Assembly: GCF_040126055.1 (NCBI RefSeq) | Contig: NZ_CP143541.1 | Coordinates: forward strand, 930,001 to 994,000 | Source: Pseudalkalibacillus sp. SCS-8 | GTDB taxonomy: Bacteria > Bacillota > Bacilli > Bacillales > Fictibacillaceae | Reading direction: 5' to 3' | DNA length: 64,000 nucleotides | Shown: in pieces, positions 1 through 8,686 of the stretch | How positions within the stretch are numbered: position 1 is the first letter of the stretch | How the letters are laid out: every line of letters begins with the position of its first letter | Program-made: the position numbers and the translations under genes | The notes under the pieces: generated by a model | Databases searched by the model: none | What the model was told of the DNA's origin: nothing | What the model saw: only the letters and a program-made list of their open reading frames with translations

Positions 1-72
1 AAGTATACAGAGAATGCTTATGTGAATGTAACCAACCCGTTATATCCGAAAAAAGAGGAGTGTGCCAAATGA
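1..72 (+). CDS. C-terminal end of an upstream gene, probably an IucA/IucC-type siderophore synthetase (partial)
   Basis: The first frame is open from base 1 and ends in a TGA that overlaps the ATG of the next gene (ATGA), so the two are translationally coupled. The visible tail is 23 residues and contains YVNVTNPLYPKK. This resembles the tail of the next gene (YSEVPNPLTD), and an NPL motif near the C-terminus recurs in NIS synthetases. I infer a second, paralogous synthetase, which would match siderophore operons that use two or more such enzymes. Only the tail is visible, so the family call is tentative. Confidence 0.55.
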   Translation, partial: KYTENAYVNVTNPLYPKKEECAK

Positions 73-2093
73 CGATCCAATTGATTCAAAGACCGGCCCA
101 GCTGAAGTCTAATCAAACCTCCATGATTACTGAAGAGATCGCGTGTATGCGATTTGTTATGAAAAAGATGCCTTCTTATGTCAATCACTTTATCGGATCC
201 CTTGAAAAAGGACGTAAGGGGATTCTCCATAAGCTTGCATCGTCCATATTACGCGAGAACATCAACAACATTTATTCAGATGCCATTGATTTGAAGAAAA
301 TCGGGTCTGTATTTGTCATGAACTTGAACGTAGCAGATGAGAGTTGGCGTCCATTCTTCAATCACATCCAAACGTATCCGATTCGTGAGGATATAACGTA
401 TAAGGTTGTCCCAATTGACAATTCGGTCATGGTCTTTCCGATAGCTAACACATATGCTTATCAACGGATTGAGACAACAGATGAGATTTTATATGTCGAT
501 GAGGAGGGCATCACGCCAATCACACTCGCTTCTGATTTGTTGAAAAAGTTATTTTCAGCGACAGCGAATCGTTGGAACATGGATACCTTTATAAAAGAAC
601 TAGATAATGGTACGGCAAACCTCACCCTGGCGTATATGTATGAACAAGCTTGGAAGGAAACGATCCAGGACGAAGCAAAACGTCTCGGTTCTATGGATAC
701 GTTGGACTATCTTCTGAAAAAGAAGGATGAAAATGAAAGCTTCTCGGCAAGCCTGTTCTTTGAACAGCTCGTATTAGAAGGGCATCACTTGCATCCAGGC
801 TCGAAAACGAAAATTGGATTAACGCATGAAGATGTCTTCCGTTACTCTCCTGAATTCCATCAAGTGTTCCAGGTTGGCTTTGTTGCGGTTAAAAAGGATT
901 GCCTGCTTACGACGACTGGGAATAAGGGTGTGCTTGAAGAACACTACCCTGAGGAATTAGAGCTTTGTTTAGAGGAATTGGACGGAAGAGGGTATGACAG
1001 TGCTGAATATGACATCCTCCCTGTTCATCAATGGCAATATGAGCATGTCATTCCAAAGCTCTACGCTGATGAAGTCAAAAATGCGGATGTTGTTTTCATA
1101 AAGGATGTCAAGGTCGGGGTGGAGGCAACGTCCTCATTCCGGACTGTCTATCCACAAAAAGGACAAGCTCCTGCATTGAAGCTGGCTGTGAATAGTCAAA
1201 TGACGTCTACCGTCAGATCGATTTCCACACAAACAGCCTTGAACTCGACATTATTTACTGAAATGATGCAATCCGTCATGGAAAAAGAAGCGCAATTAGA
1301 GAATTTCCAGCCATTGAATGAAATTGTCGGCGCAGCCTTCAAATCCGAAGAAGAAGGAAAGAGTCGTAACCTGACGATGCTTATGCGGGAGAACATCGAT
1401 GAAAAGCTTCAGAACGGGGAACTCGCAATTGCAGGCCCGGCCTTGTATGCCCAATCGCCTGTAAGTGGGGAGACAGTCCTGGCTGAGCTTGTGAACCAAT
1501 ATGCCGAGGCCAACAACCTATCTAAAAGCAGAGCAGCGTTCCCATTTTTCGATGACTATATCGCGGCTGTCATTCCAGGATACCTGACTCTGATGGTCAA
1601 GTACGGAATCGCTCTTGAAGGACATCTTCAAAACAGCATCCCAGTATTCAAGGACGGCAAACTGTCCAGATTCTTTTTCAGGGACTGGGGAGGCGCCCGG
1701 ATCTACAAGGAGAGACTTACACAGCAAGGAATCGCCATCCAATTCACACCTGGCTCTATGTCGGTCACGGACGATCTTGGTGAGATGCATAACAAGCTCT
1801 ATTATACGGTGTTCCAAAACCATCTCGGAGAAATCATCCGGCAGCTTGTCCTATACTCCGGTATAAAGGAAGAAGATTTCTGGAGCAGAGTCAAAATGGT
1901 TTGTGAAGAGACGCTTCAATCCTTATCGCTGCAGAAGGACTTAGTAGGCAATATAGAAGAGGATCGTGCATTCCTTTTCCAACCGGTCGTCAAGCATAAA
2001 TCACTCACGACGATGCGGTTGACAGGCGGGAAGGGCTATTGCTACAGCGAGGTGCCCAATCCGTTAACTGATGCGGGAGAGCTCCATGATTGA
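69..2093 (+). CDS. IucA/IucC family siderophore synthetase (NIS synthetase)
   Basis: A 674-residue NIS synthetase. Family members are cytosolic and activate a carboxylate, usually citrate or a citryl intermediate, with ATP and condense it with an amine or alcohol to build a carboxylate or hydroxamate siderophore. Visible family motifs are HPGSK (in GHHLHPGSKTKIG), the ATP-binding SSFRT (in ATSSFRTVYP) and FRDWGGARI, followed by the C-terminal NPL tail. The ATG at 69 is chosen over the GTG at 60 because AGAGGAG (54-60) then lies 8 nt upstream. It overlaps the preceding stop by ATGA and is followed by an exporter and an SbnH-like decarboxylase, the arrangement of staphyloferrin-B-type operons. 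The substrate cannot be read from sequence. Confidence 0.93.
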   Translation: MTIQLIQRPAQLKSNQTSMITEEIACMRFVMKKMPSYVNHFIGSLEKGRKGILHKLASSILRENINNIYSDAIDLKKIGSVFVMNLNVADESWRPFFNHIQTYPIREDITYKVVPIDNSVMVFPIANTYAYQRIETTDEILYVDEEGITPITLASDLLKKLFSATANRWNMDTFIKELDNGTANLTLAYMYEQAWKETIQDEAKRLGSMDTLDYLLKKKDENESFSASLFFEQLVLEGHHLHPGSKTKIGLTHEDVFRYSPEFHQVFQVGFVAVKKDCLLTTTGNKGVLEEHYPEELELCLEELDGRGYDSAEYDILPVHQWQYEHVIPKLYADEVKNADVVFIKDVKVGVEATSSFRTVYPQKGQAPALKLAVNSQMTSTVRSISTQTALNSTLFTEMMQSVMEKEAQLENFQPLNEIVGAAFKSEEEGKSRNLTMLMRENIDEKLQNGELAIAGPALYAQSPVSGETVLAELVNQYAEANNLSKSRAAFPFFDDYIAAVIPGYLTLMVKYGIALEGHLQNSIPVFKDGKLSRFFFRDWGGARIYKERLTQQGIAIQFTPGSMSVTDDLGEMHNKLYYTVFQNHLGEIIRQLVLYSGIKEEDFWSRVKMVCEETLQSLSLQKDLVGNIEEDRAFLFQPVVKHKSLTTMRLTGGKGYCYSEVPNPLTDAGELHD

Positions 2094-3315
2094 AAAACTC
2101 GCTAAACCATTCACCCTGAATGGGGCGATGAAATCTTCTTCCTTCAGGCATTTTCTTTTTGGGAGCTTTGTGGTCCGAACAACAGACTGGATGGACCTGA
2201 CGCTGTTGAATTGGCTCGTCTATCAATGGACCCAATCTCCTCTCGCCTTAGGAATTTTGAATGCATGCCGTTTACTACCGATATTCATTTTCGGATTACA
2301 AGCAGGTGTATTAGCTGATCGATATGACAGGAAAAAGGTGTTGGTGGCCAGCTATCTCGGAATATTCGTCACGACATTGCTGTTGGCGTATATCGTTTAT
2401 GCCGATTTCTCGATGATATGGCTTTATCTCGTCGTTTTCGGAAGGTCCTTGTTCATGACGGTAGAGGTACCAGTACGTAATGCTTTCCTATCTGATCTTG
2501 TCGATGCAAACCACCTTCCATCGGCCATCTCATTGCAAACAACCATCATCAATATCGCAAGAATGATCGGTCCGGCGCTTGCAGGGTGGTTGCTACTCAA
2601 GTTGAGTACACCGAGCCTTTTCATTCTGATTGCATTAGGAACGCTTGTGATTATCGTTTCTTTGAATGGACTGAAAGGGACAGAAACGAAGCGGAAGCCG
2701 AATGAACGCTCGGTCACCAAACACTCTGAAGATTTAAAGGAAACCTTCCAATACATCAAGGAAAACCATTTGATCGTCTCCATCCTGTTGATTGCCGTAG
2801 CACCAATGGTATTCGGCTTTCCATATACGACGATGCTGCCGTTGTTCGTTGAAGAGCTGATGGGCATGGGCCCTGATGGATTCGGCTTGCTGCTTTCGGT
2901 CTCTTCCGTCGGGGCAATCTTAGCTACGATGGTATTATCCATGAAACCACCTCGCCATCAAGGGAAAATCTTGATCTTTTCCGCTCTCGGTTTCGGGTTG
3001 TTTCTCGGATTATTCATCCTCTTTAATGGCAGCTACCTTGTTTCGCTCTTCCTTATGCTGAGTGTCGGGTTCTCAAGTCAGCTTTATCGTACGACCAGTC
3101 GGATCACGTTACAGATGCAGGTGGCTGATGCGCTGAGAGGAAGGGTGTTGAGCATCGCCTTGATGGACAGGGCCTATATTCCGTTCGGGGCGCTCGTCAT
3201 CGGCGTCATTGCAAGTGAATTTGGTGCCCTCGCGGCCGGACTGTTCATGGGCTTCGGATGTTTCATTACGACACTCATTATCGTCTGGAGACGTCCAGAC
3301 CTTTGGAATACGTAA
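2086..3315 (+). CDS. MFS transporter, probable siderophore exporter
   Basis: About 409 residues with roughly 12 hydrophobic segments. The loop after TM2 reads GVLADRYDRKKVL, the standard MFS motif A. It lies between a NIS synthetase and a PLP decarboxylase of the same operon, the position of SbnD in the staphyloferrin B cluster, so siderophore export is the likely role. The ATG at 2086 is preferred to the one at 2071 because GGGAGA lies about 6 nt before it. The start overlaps the synthetase stop by 8 nt. Direction and substrate are inferred from context only. Confidence 0.85.
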   Translation: MIEKLAKPFTLNGAMKSSSFRHFLFGSFVVRTTDWMDLTLLNWLVYQWTQSPLALGILNACRLLPIFIFGLQAGVLADRYDRKKVLVASYLGIFVTTLLLAYIVYADFSMIWLYLVVFGRSLFMTVEVPVRNAFLSDLVDANHLPSAISLQTTIINIARMIGPALAGWLLLKLSTPSLFILIALGTLVIIVSLNGLKGTETKRKPNERSVTKHSEDLKETFQYIKENHLIVSILLIAVAPMVFGFPYTTMLPLFVEELMGMGPDGFGLLLSVSSVGAILATMVLSMKPPRHQGKILIFSALGFGLFLGLFILFNGSYLVSLFLMLSVGFSSQLYRTTSRITLQMQVADALRGRVLSIALMDRAYIPFGALVIGVIASEFGALAAGLFMGFGCFITTLIIVWRRPDLWNT

Positions 3316-3331
3316 GATGGAGGAATCACAC

Positions 3332-4546
3332 ATGCTAACAATTGAAAAGAAAACCGCTGTCGAAACTTATATCGCGGAAAAAATAGAGAAGCGGGATACA
3401 GGGGAGCCAATCTGTGCCTATGTCTATGATCTGGATTATTTGGAGAACCATGCGGAAAAGATCAAACAGAGCCTTCCACCTTTTTGTCGGTTGTATTACG
3501 CGGTAAAAGCGAATCCGGAAAAACCGATACTAGAGACGTTAGAACCGATTGTAGATGGATTTGAGGTTGCCTCGTATGGGGAAATGCAGAAAGTAAGCGG
3601 GCTAACTGAAAAAGCGATGCTGTTCGGTGGTCCTGGGAAAAAGGACAAGGAGATTGCGTCCGCACTTGAATCAAATGTCGATTATTTGAATGTGGAAAGC
3701 TTTCATGAATTGAACCGGATGATCTATATAGCCGAGCAGAAAGGCGTTAAAATACCTGTCTTGCTTCGGGTCAACCTGAAAGATAATGTTTCCGACAGCC
3801 ATATCCGGATGTCTGGTGTTCCGACACAATTTGGCGTGGATGAACGAGACATCCCGGTGATTCTCCTGGAAGCACTGGCATCTCCTCATATCGAAGTGAA
3901 GGGGTTCCATTTCCATGCCATGTCCAATAATCTTGATGCTCAAGCCCATCTTCAGTTTATCGGAACATGTATTGAGAAATCACTCGCCTGGCAGAATGAA
4001 TTCGGAATGGAAGCGCCGATCGTCAACGTTGGCGGTGGAATCGGCATTAATTATTTGAACCCTGATCAACCGTTTGAGTGGGAAGTGCTTGCAAAGGGAT
4101 TGGAGGACTTTTATCACATTTACCAACACCAATCTCTTACCTTATTCTTGGAAATTGGCCGGTATATGACAGCTGAATGCGGTTCTTACGTAACAGAAGT
4201 ATTGGATGTCAAAACGAATCATGGAGAGCATTTCGCGGTAATACGGGGAGGATCGCATCACCTTCGTCTGCCCGCAGCATGGAAAATGAGCCATCCATTT
4301 CATGTGCACTCGATCGACGAATGGCGTTACCCTTTTGAGCGTCCAGGGATTTTCGACGAAGCTGTAACCGTAGCTGGTGAGCTATGCACGCCGAATGATG
4401 TCCTCGTCCGTAAGGAGAATGTGAAGGAGCTACGGGCAGGAGATGTGATGATTTTCCGTTTTGCAGGAGCATACGGATGGACGATTTCCCACCATGATTT
4501 CTTGAGTCATCCACATCCGGAACACATTTTTGTGAAAAAAGATTGA
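3332..4546 (+). CDS. SbnH-like type III PLP-dependent decarboxylase
   Basis: A 404-residue fold-type III (alanine racemase/ornithine-DAP decarboxylase-like) enzyme. PLP lysine motif YYAVKANPEKPIL, glycine-rich phosphate loop GGGIGINYL, catalytic cysteine region GELCTPNDVL, and C-terminus AGAYGWTISHHDFLSHPHPE. These match what I recall of staphylococcal SbnH, which decarboxylates a citryl-diaminopropionate intermediate in staphyloferrin B synthesis. The ATG at 3332 has GGAGG 8 nt upstream; the longer reading from 3209 lies inside the exporter gene and is rejected. The gap from the exporter stop is 16 bp. The equivalent reaction here is likely but inferred. Confidence 0.9.
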   Translation: MLTIEKKTAVETYIAEKIEKRDTGEPICAYVYDLDYLENHAEKIKQSLPPFCRLYYAVKANPEKPILETLEPIVDGFEVASYGEMQKVSGLTEKAMLFGGPGKKDKEIASALESNVDYLNVESFHELNRMIYIAEQKGVKIPVLLRVNLKDNVSDSHIRMSGVPTQFGVDERDIPVILLEALASPHIEVKGFHFHAMSNNLDAQAHLQFIGTCIEKSLAWQNEFGMEAPIVNVGGGIGINYLNPDQPFEWEVLAKGLEDFYHIYQHQSLTLFLEIGRYMTAECGSYVTEVLDVKTNHGEHFAVIRGGSHHLRLPAAWKMSHPFHVHSIDEWRYPFERPGIFDEAVTVAGELCTPNDVLVRKENVKELRAGDVMIFRFAGAYGWTISHHDFLSHPHPEHIFVKKD

Positions 4547-4602
4547 AAATGGACACGAACTCGATTACGATGGATTTAACTTGAATGGAGAAGGAGGGTG
4601 AC

Positions 4603-4719
4603 ATGATGTTTGAAATGGGAATGGGCTGTATGAAACGTTTTATCGCATTCATGAGTACCATTTTTGGGATTTTGCACTTTAACGGGACCAGTGTGTCCTT
4701 TTTTAGGCAAATTCCATAA
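4603..4719 (+). CDS. Small hydrophobic peptide, 38 aa, unknown
   Basis: Short ORF too small for usual gene calling, starting MMFEMGMGCMKRF and ending FFRQIP. It is preceded by an almost ideal ribosome site, AAGGAGGGTGAC, 6 nt before the ATG. The middle is hydrophobic (FIAFMSTIFGILHF) and could be one short membrane segment; there is one cysteine and an unusual run of methionines near the start. It lies 56 bp after the SbnH-like gene and 47 bp before a terminator, so it would be the last cistron of the siderophore operon. No family recognised. The ribosome site is the main argument for translation. Confidence 0.45.
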   Translation: MMFEMGMGCMKRFIAFMSTIFGILHFNGTSVSFFRQIP

Positions 4720-4766
4720 CCATTTCATCAACATCAAATAAGTTACCTTTCATCGGATTTATTCTA

Positions 4767-4799
4767 AAGAGAGAAGGTGCTGCCTTTTCTCTTTTTTTA
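4767..4799 (+). terminator. Rho-independent terminator of the siderophore operon
   Basis: GAGAAGG and CCTTTTCTC form a stem with a small bulge around TGCTG, followed by a run of seven T. It sits after the small ORF and closes the siderophore operon. Confidence 0.7.
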
Positions 4800-4828
4800 T
4801 TATATTTGGAAAAACAAATCCACCACGA

Positions 4829-4860
4829 ACACAGGTAAAGCTTATTTACCTGTGTTTTTT
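4829..4860 (+). terminator. Second terminator or attenuator-like hairpin before the next MFS gene
   Basis: Perfect 11-bp inverted repeat ACACAGGTAAA / TTTACCTGTGT with a 5-nt loop and a T run. It ends only about 20 nt before the following start codon, so it is either a back-up terminator or an attenuator in the leader of that gene. Confidence 0.75.
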
Positions 4861-4879
4861 ATGTTCAGGAGGAATTATG

Positions 4880-6055
4880 ATGCTTCGTAATCGAAATATC
4901 AACATGATTTACTTATATATCTTCTTCGGTCAGCTTTTCTTTGACCGGGCGCTATGGGTCATTTACTTGAGTGATTCAGGACTATCTCTTGGTGAAATCG
5001 GCATCATTGAAGCGATTTTACACTTAAGCATTGTCTTATTCGAGCTTCCCACAGGTATGATTGCAGACCTTTATGGGAGAAAGATCAGCATACTCCTCGG
5101 AAGTGTGTTGAGTATCGGCTATGGGGCATTCATGCTGATCAGTGATTCGCTCACATTATTCAGCTTGGCGTTTGTTTCGCTAGGTGTAGGTTTGACGTTC
5201 CATTCCGGTGCACAACAAGCACTTGCCTATGACACGTTGAGGGAATTGAACAAGGAGAAGGACTACACGAAAGTGTTCGGCAACATGACAGCACTTGCTC
5301 TGTTGTCTTTGAGTTTTGCTAAATTGGCGGGGGGATTGATGGCAGAAGTAAGCTGGGAATGGGTATATGGCGCAATGGTTGTCATGCAGATGCTCGCCCT
5401 GATTCCAGTTCTTTTGCTTCATGAACCTGAACAGGAAATGAGAGTTGTTGAACGGAAAAGTATCTTGCAAACATGGAGAGATCAGTTTATCAGCGGCCTC
5501 ATCGTTTGGAAGCGCAATCCGCCTGTCCGCATTCCCATCATTCTGTTCATCTCGGTCAGTACTGTGCTCGTCATCTTGACGTTTTATGGACAGGAATACT
5601 TCACGAGATTGGGGTATTCCTCATTCGTAATTGGTCTCATTTTTACAATAGACGGATTGTTAGGTGTAGTCATGGCCAAGCTGGCCTATCGTCTTGAAAA
5701 GAAATGGTCATTCTTTTCAATCGTCAAATACGGTTATGCATTTTATCTGCTCTTTTTCGTAATGTTCATCGTATCACCACGTCTTGGAATCGTGTTGTCT
5801 TTCCTGGCACTCGCGCAGCTCGTAACGCTATTTGAACCTGTTTTCTCGAACTTCATCCAAAACATACTAAGCAGCGATGTACGTTCAACCTTCTTTTCGT
5901 TGATCAGCTTAGTGGAAAGCTTCGTCATTATGGTTGGCTTTCCGGCATTCGGCTACGCAATTGAGCATATCGGGTTTGAAAAAGGCTTTTTCGTGCTGCT
6001 TATCCTTCTTGTTTTGGTTTATGTTGGAACTCTTTTAAAATCGAGGCTCTGTTAG
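4880..6055 (+). CDS. MFS transporter, unknown substrate
   Basis: About 391 residues with 11-12 hydrophobic segments. Motif A-like loop GMIADLYGRKISIL after TM2 and ELPTGMIAD in TM2 are typical of drug/solute MFS antiporters of Firmicutes. Two ATG codons are adjacent (4877 and 4880). AGGAGG at 4867-4872 lies 7 nt before the second, which is preferred. A strong hairpin with a T run sits directly upstream, so expression may be controlled by read-through. It is not the siderophore exporter by position, but a link to the preceding operon cannot be excluded. Confidence 0.82.
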   Translation: MLRNRNINMIYLYIFFGQLFFDRALWVIYLSDSGLSLGEIGIIEAILHLSIVLFELPTGMIADLYGRKISILLGSVLSIGYGAFMLISDSLTLFSLAFVSLGVGLTFHSGAQQALAYDTLRELNKEKDYTKVFGNMTALALLSLSFAKLAGGLMAEVSWEWVYGAMVVMQMLALIPVLLLHEPEQEMRVVERKSILQTWRDQFISGLIVWKRNPPVRIPIILFISVSTVLVILTFYGQEYFTRLGYSSFVIGLIFTIDGLLGVVMAKLAYRLEKKWSFFSIVKYGYAFYLLFFVMFIVSPRLGIVLSFLALAQLVTLFEPVFSNFIQNILSSDVRSTFFSLISLVESFVIMVGFPAFGYAIEHIGFEKGFFVLLILLVLVYVGTLLKSRLC

Positions 6056-6395
6056 CTTTTATTGTTGATATTCTAAAAAACCACCACCGGATTCAAAAAA
6101 CTAGTACATCCATACTGTTTTTATTTTTTCTTCAATAAAAAGTTTAAAGTGGTAAGAATCAGCAATAATGTGGGGGTTTTCTAGGTTTTTCGCAATCAGG
6201 GTCAAATTGTACGGACCACTTTAATACAGGAGATTCGCATCAACATTTTGGAAATGTCAGCCCTTTCAGAAATTCATTTTTAGTTTAAAAGAACTAGCAT
6301 TCAGTTCTATAATCACGCTCATACCAAGTTGTATCCGTACGAACCTATCTGTACAATAATACGAAATATTCAGAAATTGGTTGAGGAGGGGTTCA
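6056..6395. other. Intergenic region with a 10-bp inverted repeat and a promoter
   Basis: No ORF with a ribosome site is visible in this 340-bp gap. It holds a perfect 10-bp inverted repeat (TTAAAGTGGT at 6144-6153, ACCACTTTAA at 6215-6224, 61 bp apart) and, near its right end, a sigma-A-like promoter for the AbgT gene. The segment between the arms resembles nothing I can name. Confidence 0.5.
6329..6357 (+). promoter_or_regulatory. Sigma-A-like promoter for the AbgT-family gene
   Basis: TTGTAT (-35) and TACAAT (-10) separated by 17 bp, about 40 bp before the start codon. The -10 matches consensus at 5 of 6 positions. Confidence 0.5.
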
Positions 6396-7958
6396 ATGAG
6401 CGTTCCACAGCAAAAGCTCGAAGAAAAGAAGCAGCACTACGAAGAACGGGGATTCTTCAATCGTTTTCTCGATTGGATTGAGAAATATGGGAACAGACTT
6501 CCAGATGTTCTCACCTTATTTGTCATTTTTACTGGTATCATACTCTTTGCTTCGTTCATTGCAGCAAAATTGAACTGGAGCGCGGTTAATCCAGCAACGA
6601 ATGAAACGGTCAACGCCGTGAACCTACTGGATGGAAAAGGAATTGTAAGGATCCTCACCGAGATGGTCAATAACTTCATGGCATTCCCTCCGTTGGGATT
6701 AGTTCTTGTCGTCATGTTAGGTGTAGGGTTAGCAGAGTCGACAGGACTCGTTTCGGCCTTTATGCGCAAGGTCGTACTCGCTTCACCGAGAGCATTGATT
6801 TTACCGATCATCGTTTTCATCGGGATTTTCGGTAATGCTGCGGCAGATGCAGCCTTGATCGTCTTACCGCCGATTGCTGCATTTGTTTTCATGACGATGG
6901 GGAGACATCCACTAGCAGGACTAGCCCTCGGCTATGCATCGGTTGCTGGAGGGTTCAGCGCCAATCTGATTTTAAGTATGCTTGATGTGTTACTTGCCGG
7001 GTTTACCGAATCCAGTGCACAAATACTCGATAAATCGTACAAAGCGAACCCAGCAATGAATTATTATTTCTTGATTGCATCGACCTTTGTTCTTGTCCCA
7101 GTCGCGGTATTTATTTGTTCAAAGATCGTTGAACCTCGACTTGGCGCTTACACATTGAATGCAAAGGTCGAAACGGAATCGGAGCTGAACAATAAGGAAC
7201 GAAGAGGGCTTGTGTGGGCTGGTATCGGTACACTGTTGTTTGCGGTTCTTCTCTGTGTGCTCACGATACCCGAAGGCGCTCTATTGAGAAATGCAGAAAC
7301 AGGCTCGCTTGTTGAAGATTCCCCGTTCATGAACGGTATCGTTCCAATCATGCTGTTCTTTTTCTTCATACCTGCGTTGCTTTATGGAATCGGTTCGAAA
7401 GTCATCAAATCGGATAAGGATGTGGCAGAGCACCTGACAAAAGCGATGTCGGGAATGGGCTATTATATCGTTCTTGCCTTTGTTGCAGCACAGATGATCA
7501 CGTACTTCAATTGGAGCAACCTCGGAACAATCATCGCGATTAAGGGAGCGGGTTTCCTTGAAGCATCAGGTATGAAGGGTCTTCCGTTGCTTCTGGCGTT
7601 CATTTTGTTCTGTGCACTGGTCAACTTGTTGATTGCTAGCTCTTCAGCCAAATGGGCGCTGCTTGGACCTGTTTTCGTTCCGATGTTCATGCTAATGGGA
7701 TACAGCCCGGCGTTTACGCAAATGGCCTATCGAATCGGTGATTCCATAACGAATGCTGTGACGCCGATGCTTGCCTATTTTGCGATACTATTGACCTTTG
7801 CCAAGAAATACGATCCGAAGATGGGTGTCGGGACGTTGATATCCATTCTCTTGCCATACTCCATCGGCTTCGCAATTTTTTGGATCATACTCTTTGCAGT
7901 ATGGTATTTGTTAGGATTGCCCCTCGGTCCAGGGGAATATATCCACTTGGAAAAATAA
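6396..7958 (+). CDS. AbgT family transporter (p-aminobenzoyl-glutamate type)
   Basis: 520 residues, close to the roughly 510 of E. coli AbgT. Family features: N-terminal FLDWIEKYGNRLPDVLTLF, the hairpin region FIGIFGNAAADAALIVLPP, SVAGGFSANLIL, and the C-terminal SSSAKWALLGPVFVPMFM and YRIGDSITNAVTPMLAYF. The family takes up p-aminobenzoyl-glutamate or exports sulfonamides and p-aminobenzoate; which applies here is unknown. The ATG at 6396 is chosen because GAGGAGGGG ends about 5 nt upstream; five extra residues from 6381 would bury the ribosome site. It is monocistronic. Confidence 0.93.
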   Translation: MSVPQQKLEEKKQHYEERGFFNRFLDWIEKYGNRLPDVLTLFVIFTGIILFASFIAAKLNWSAVNPATNETVNAVNLLDGKGIVRILTEMVNNFMAFPPLGLVLVVMLGVGLAESTGLVSAFMRKVVLASPRALILPIIVFIGIFGNAAADAALIVLPPIAAFVFMTMGRHPLAGLALGYASVAGGFSANLILSMLDVLLAGFTESSAQILDKSYKANPAMNYYFLIASTFVLVPVAVFICSKIVEPRLGAYTLNAKVETESELNNKERRGLVWAGIGTLLFAVLLCVLTIPEGALLRNAETGSLVEDSPFMNGIVPIMLFFFFIPALLYGIGSKVIKSDKDVAEHLTKAMSGMGYYIVLAFVAAQMITYFNWSNLGTIIAIKGAGFLEASGMKGLPLLLAFILFCALVNLLIASSSAKWALLGPVFVPMFMLMGYSPAFTQMAYRIGDSITNAVTPMLAYFAILLTFAKKYDPKMGVGTLISILLPYSIGFAIFWIILFAVWYLLGLPLGPGEYIHLEK

Positions 7959-8012
7959 TGGGATTGTAACAAGACTCTATTAGCTTTTAGTTTTGAGATT
8001 TAAAGAAAACAG

Positions 8013-8182
8013 AAGCGTAAGGCGGCGACTCCAGCGGGAAAAGCAACATCTGAAGACCCCGCAGAGTGAGGAATTAAGGTTCTTCGACTAAAAACCACCA
8101 CGTCCTATGGTGAACGTCGAAGTCACCACATCCTGTGGAAGTGAGGCTGAAGCGTTGCCCGCGGAAAGCGTCCGCCTGAAGC
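8013..8182. repeat. Composite palindromic repeat of Bacillaceae type
   Basis: Begins GGCGGCGACTCCAGCGGG and ends CCCGCGGAAAGCGTCCGCC; these ends are imperfect inverted repeats, so the element can fold on itself. Internal blocks CTGAAGACCCCGCAG and GGCTGAAGCGTTGCCCGCGG are the kind I recall scattered in many Bacillus-group genomes. An inner segment carries a second palindromic motif twice (CACCACGTCCTATGG, CACCACATCCTGTGG). No ORF. Probably a non-autonomous interspersed repeat. Confidence 0.75.
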
Positions 8183-8686
8183 TGTCCATAATAATCAATA
8201 TACTTTCAAATAAGCTATCGGTTTTTATTAGGGAAGCCCTTTCCCTGTCGCCTACTTATAAATGAGAAGTGTTTTTGAATAATGGAACCGATTTGGAGCA
8301 TTAGGTGGACGTCCAAACTCAAGAGATTCCAAAATGTTCTCGACGGAATAACCGGTGATTTCAGAAATTCGTTGGATTACCGGGCTTTTTTTTGTAAACT
8401 TGAATTCGCGTGTAATGGCGACATGACAGTGATTGTACACCATCTGATATTGACCCTGAAAGCTGAAGAAAGGTTGATCCACGGTTCCTTATCCCCTTTC
8501 TATTCATCTAATCGTGTAGGGAGGGAAATGGGCTTAATGACCCATTACCCGAGGAGTTGAAACATAAAACCGGTTGGGAAGGTTTCTTTCTGGAATTTGC
8601 GGGAAAATAAATAGGTGAAAAGTAAGGGGACAAGAAGCTCCAACATGTCGAACATTCACCCAATGGAATGAAAAGGATGGAAAGAG
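8183..8686. other. Gene-poor region before glpP
   Basis: About 500 bp between the composite repeat and glpP. The only coding-like signal is a minus-strand fragment resembling sigma-factor region 3 (annotated separately). No clear terminator or promoter for glpP was recognised. Confidence 0.4.
8252..8482 (-). pseudogene. Possible remnant of a sigma-B/F-type sigma factor
   Basis: Minus-strand ORF of 76 codons starting at GTG, with AAGG a few nt upstream. Its middle, KKSPVIQRISEITGY followed by SVENILESLEFG, resembles region 3 of SigB/SigF-type factors (typically RSPxIxEIAxxLGxSxExVLEAMExG). The flanks look unlike a sigma factor: the preceding 30 residues do not match region 2, and the protein stops soon after. 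I read it as a relic beside a repeat element. It could be a chance match or a short unknown protein. Confidence 0.28.

Noticed and set aside
8282..8560. 92-residue plus-strand ORF before glpP
   Set aside because: No ribosome site and no family resemblance; the opposite strand carries the sigma-like signal.
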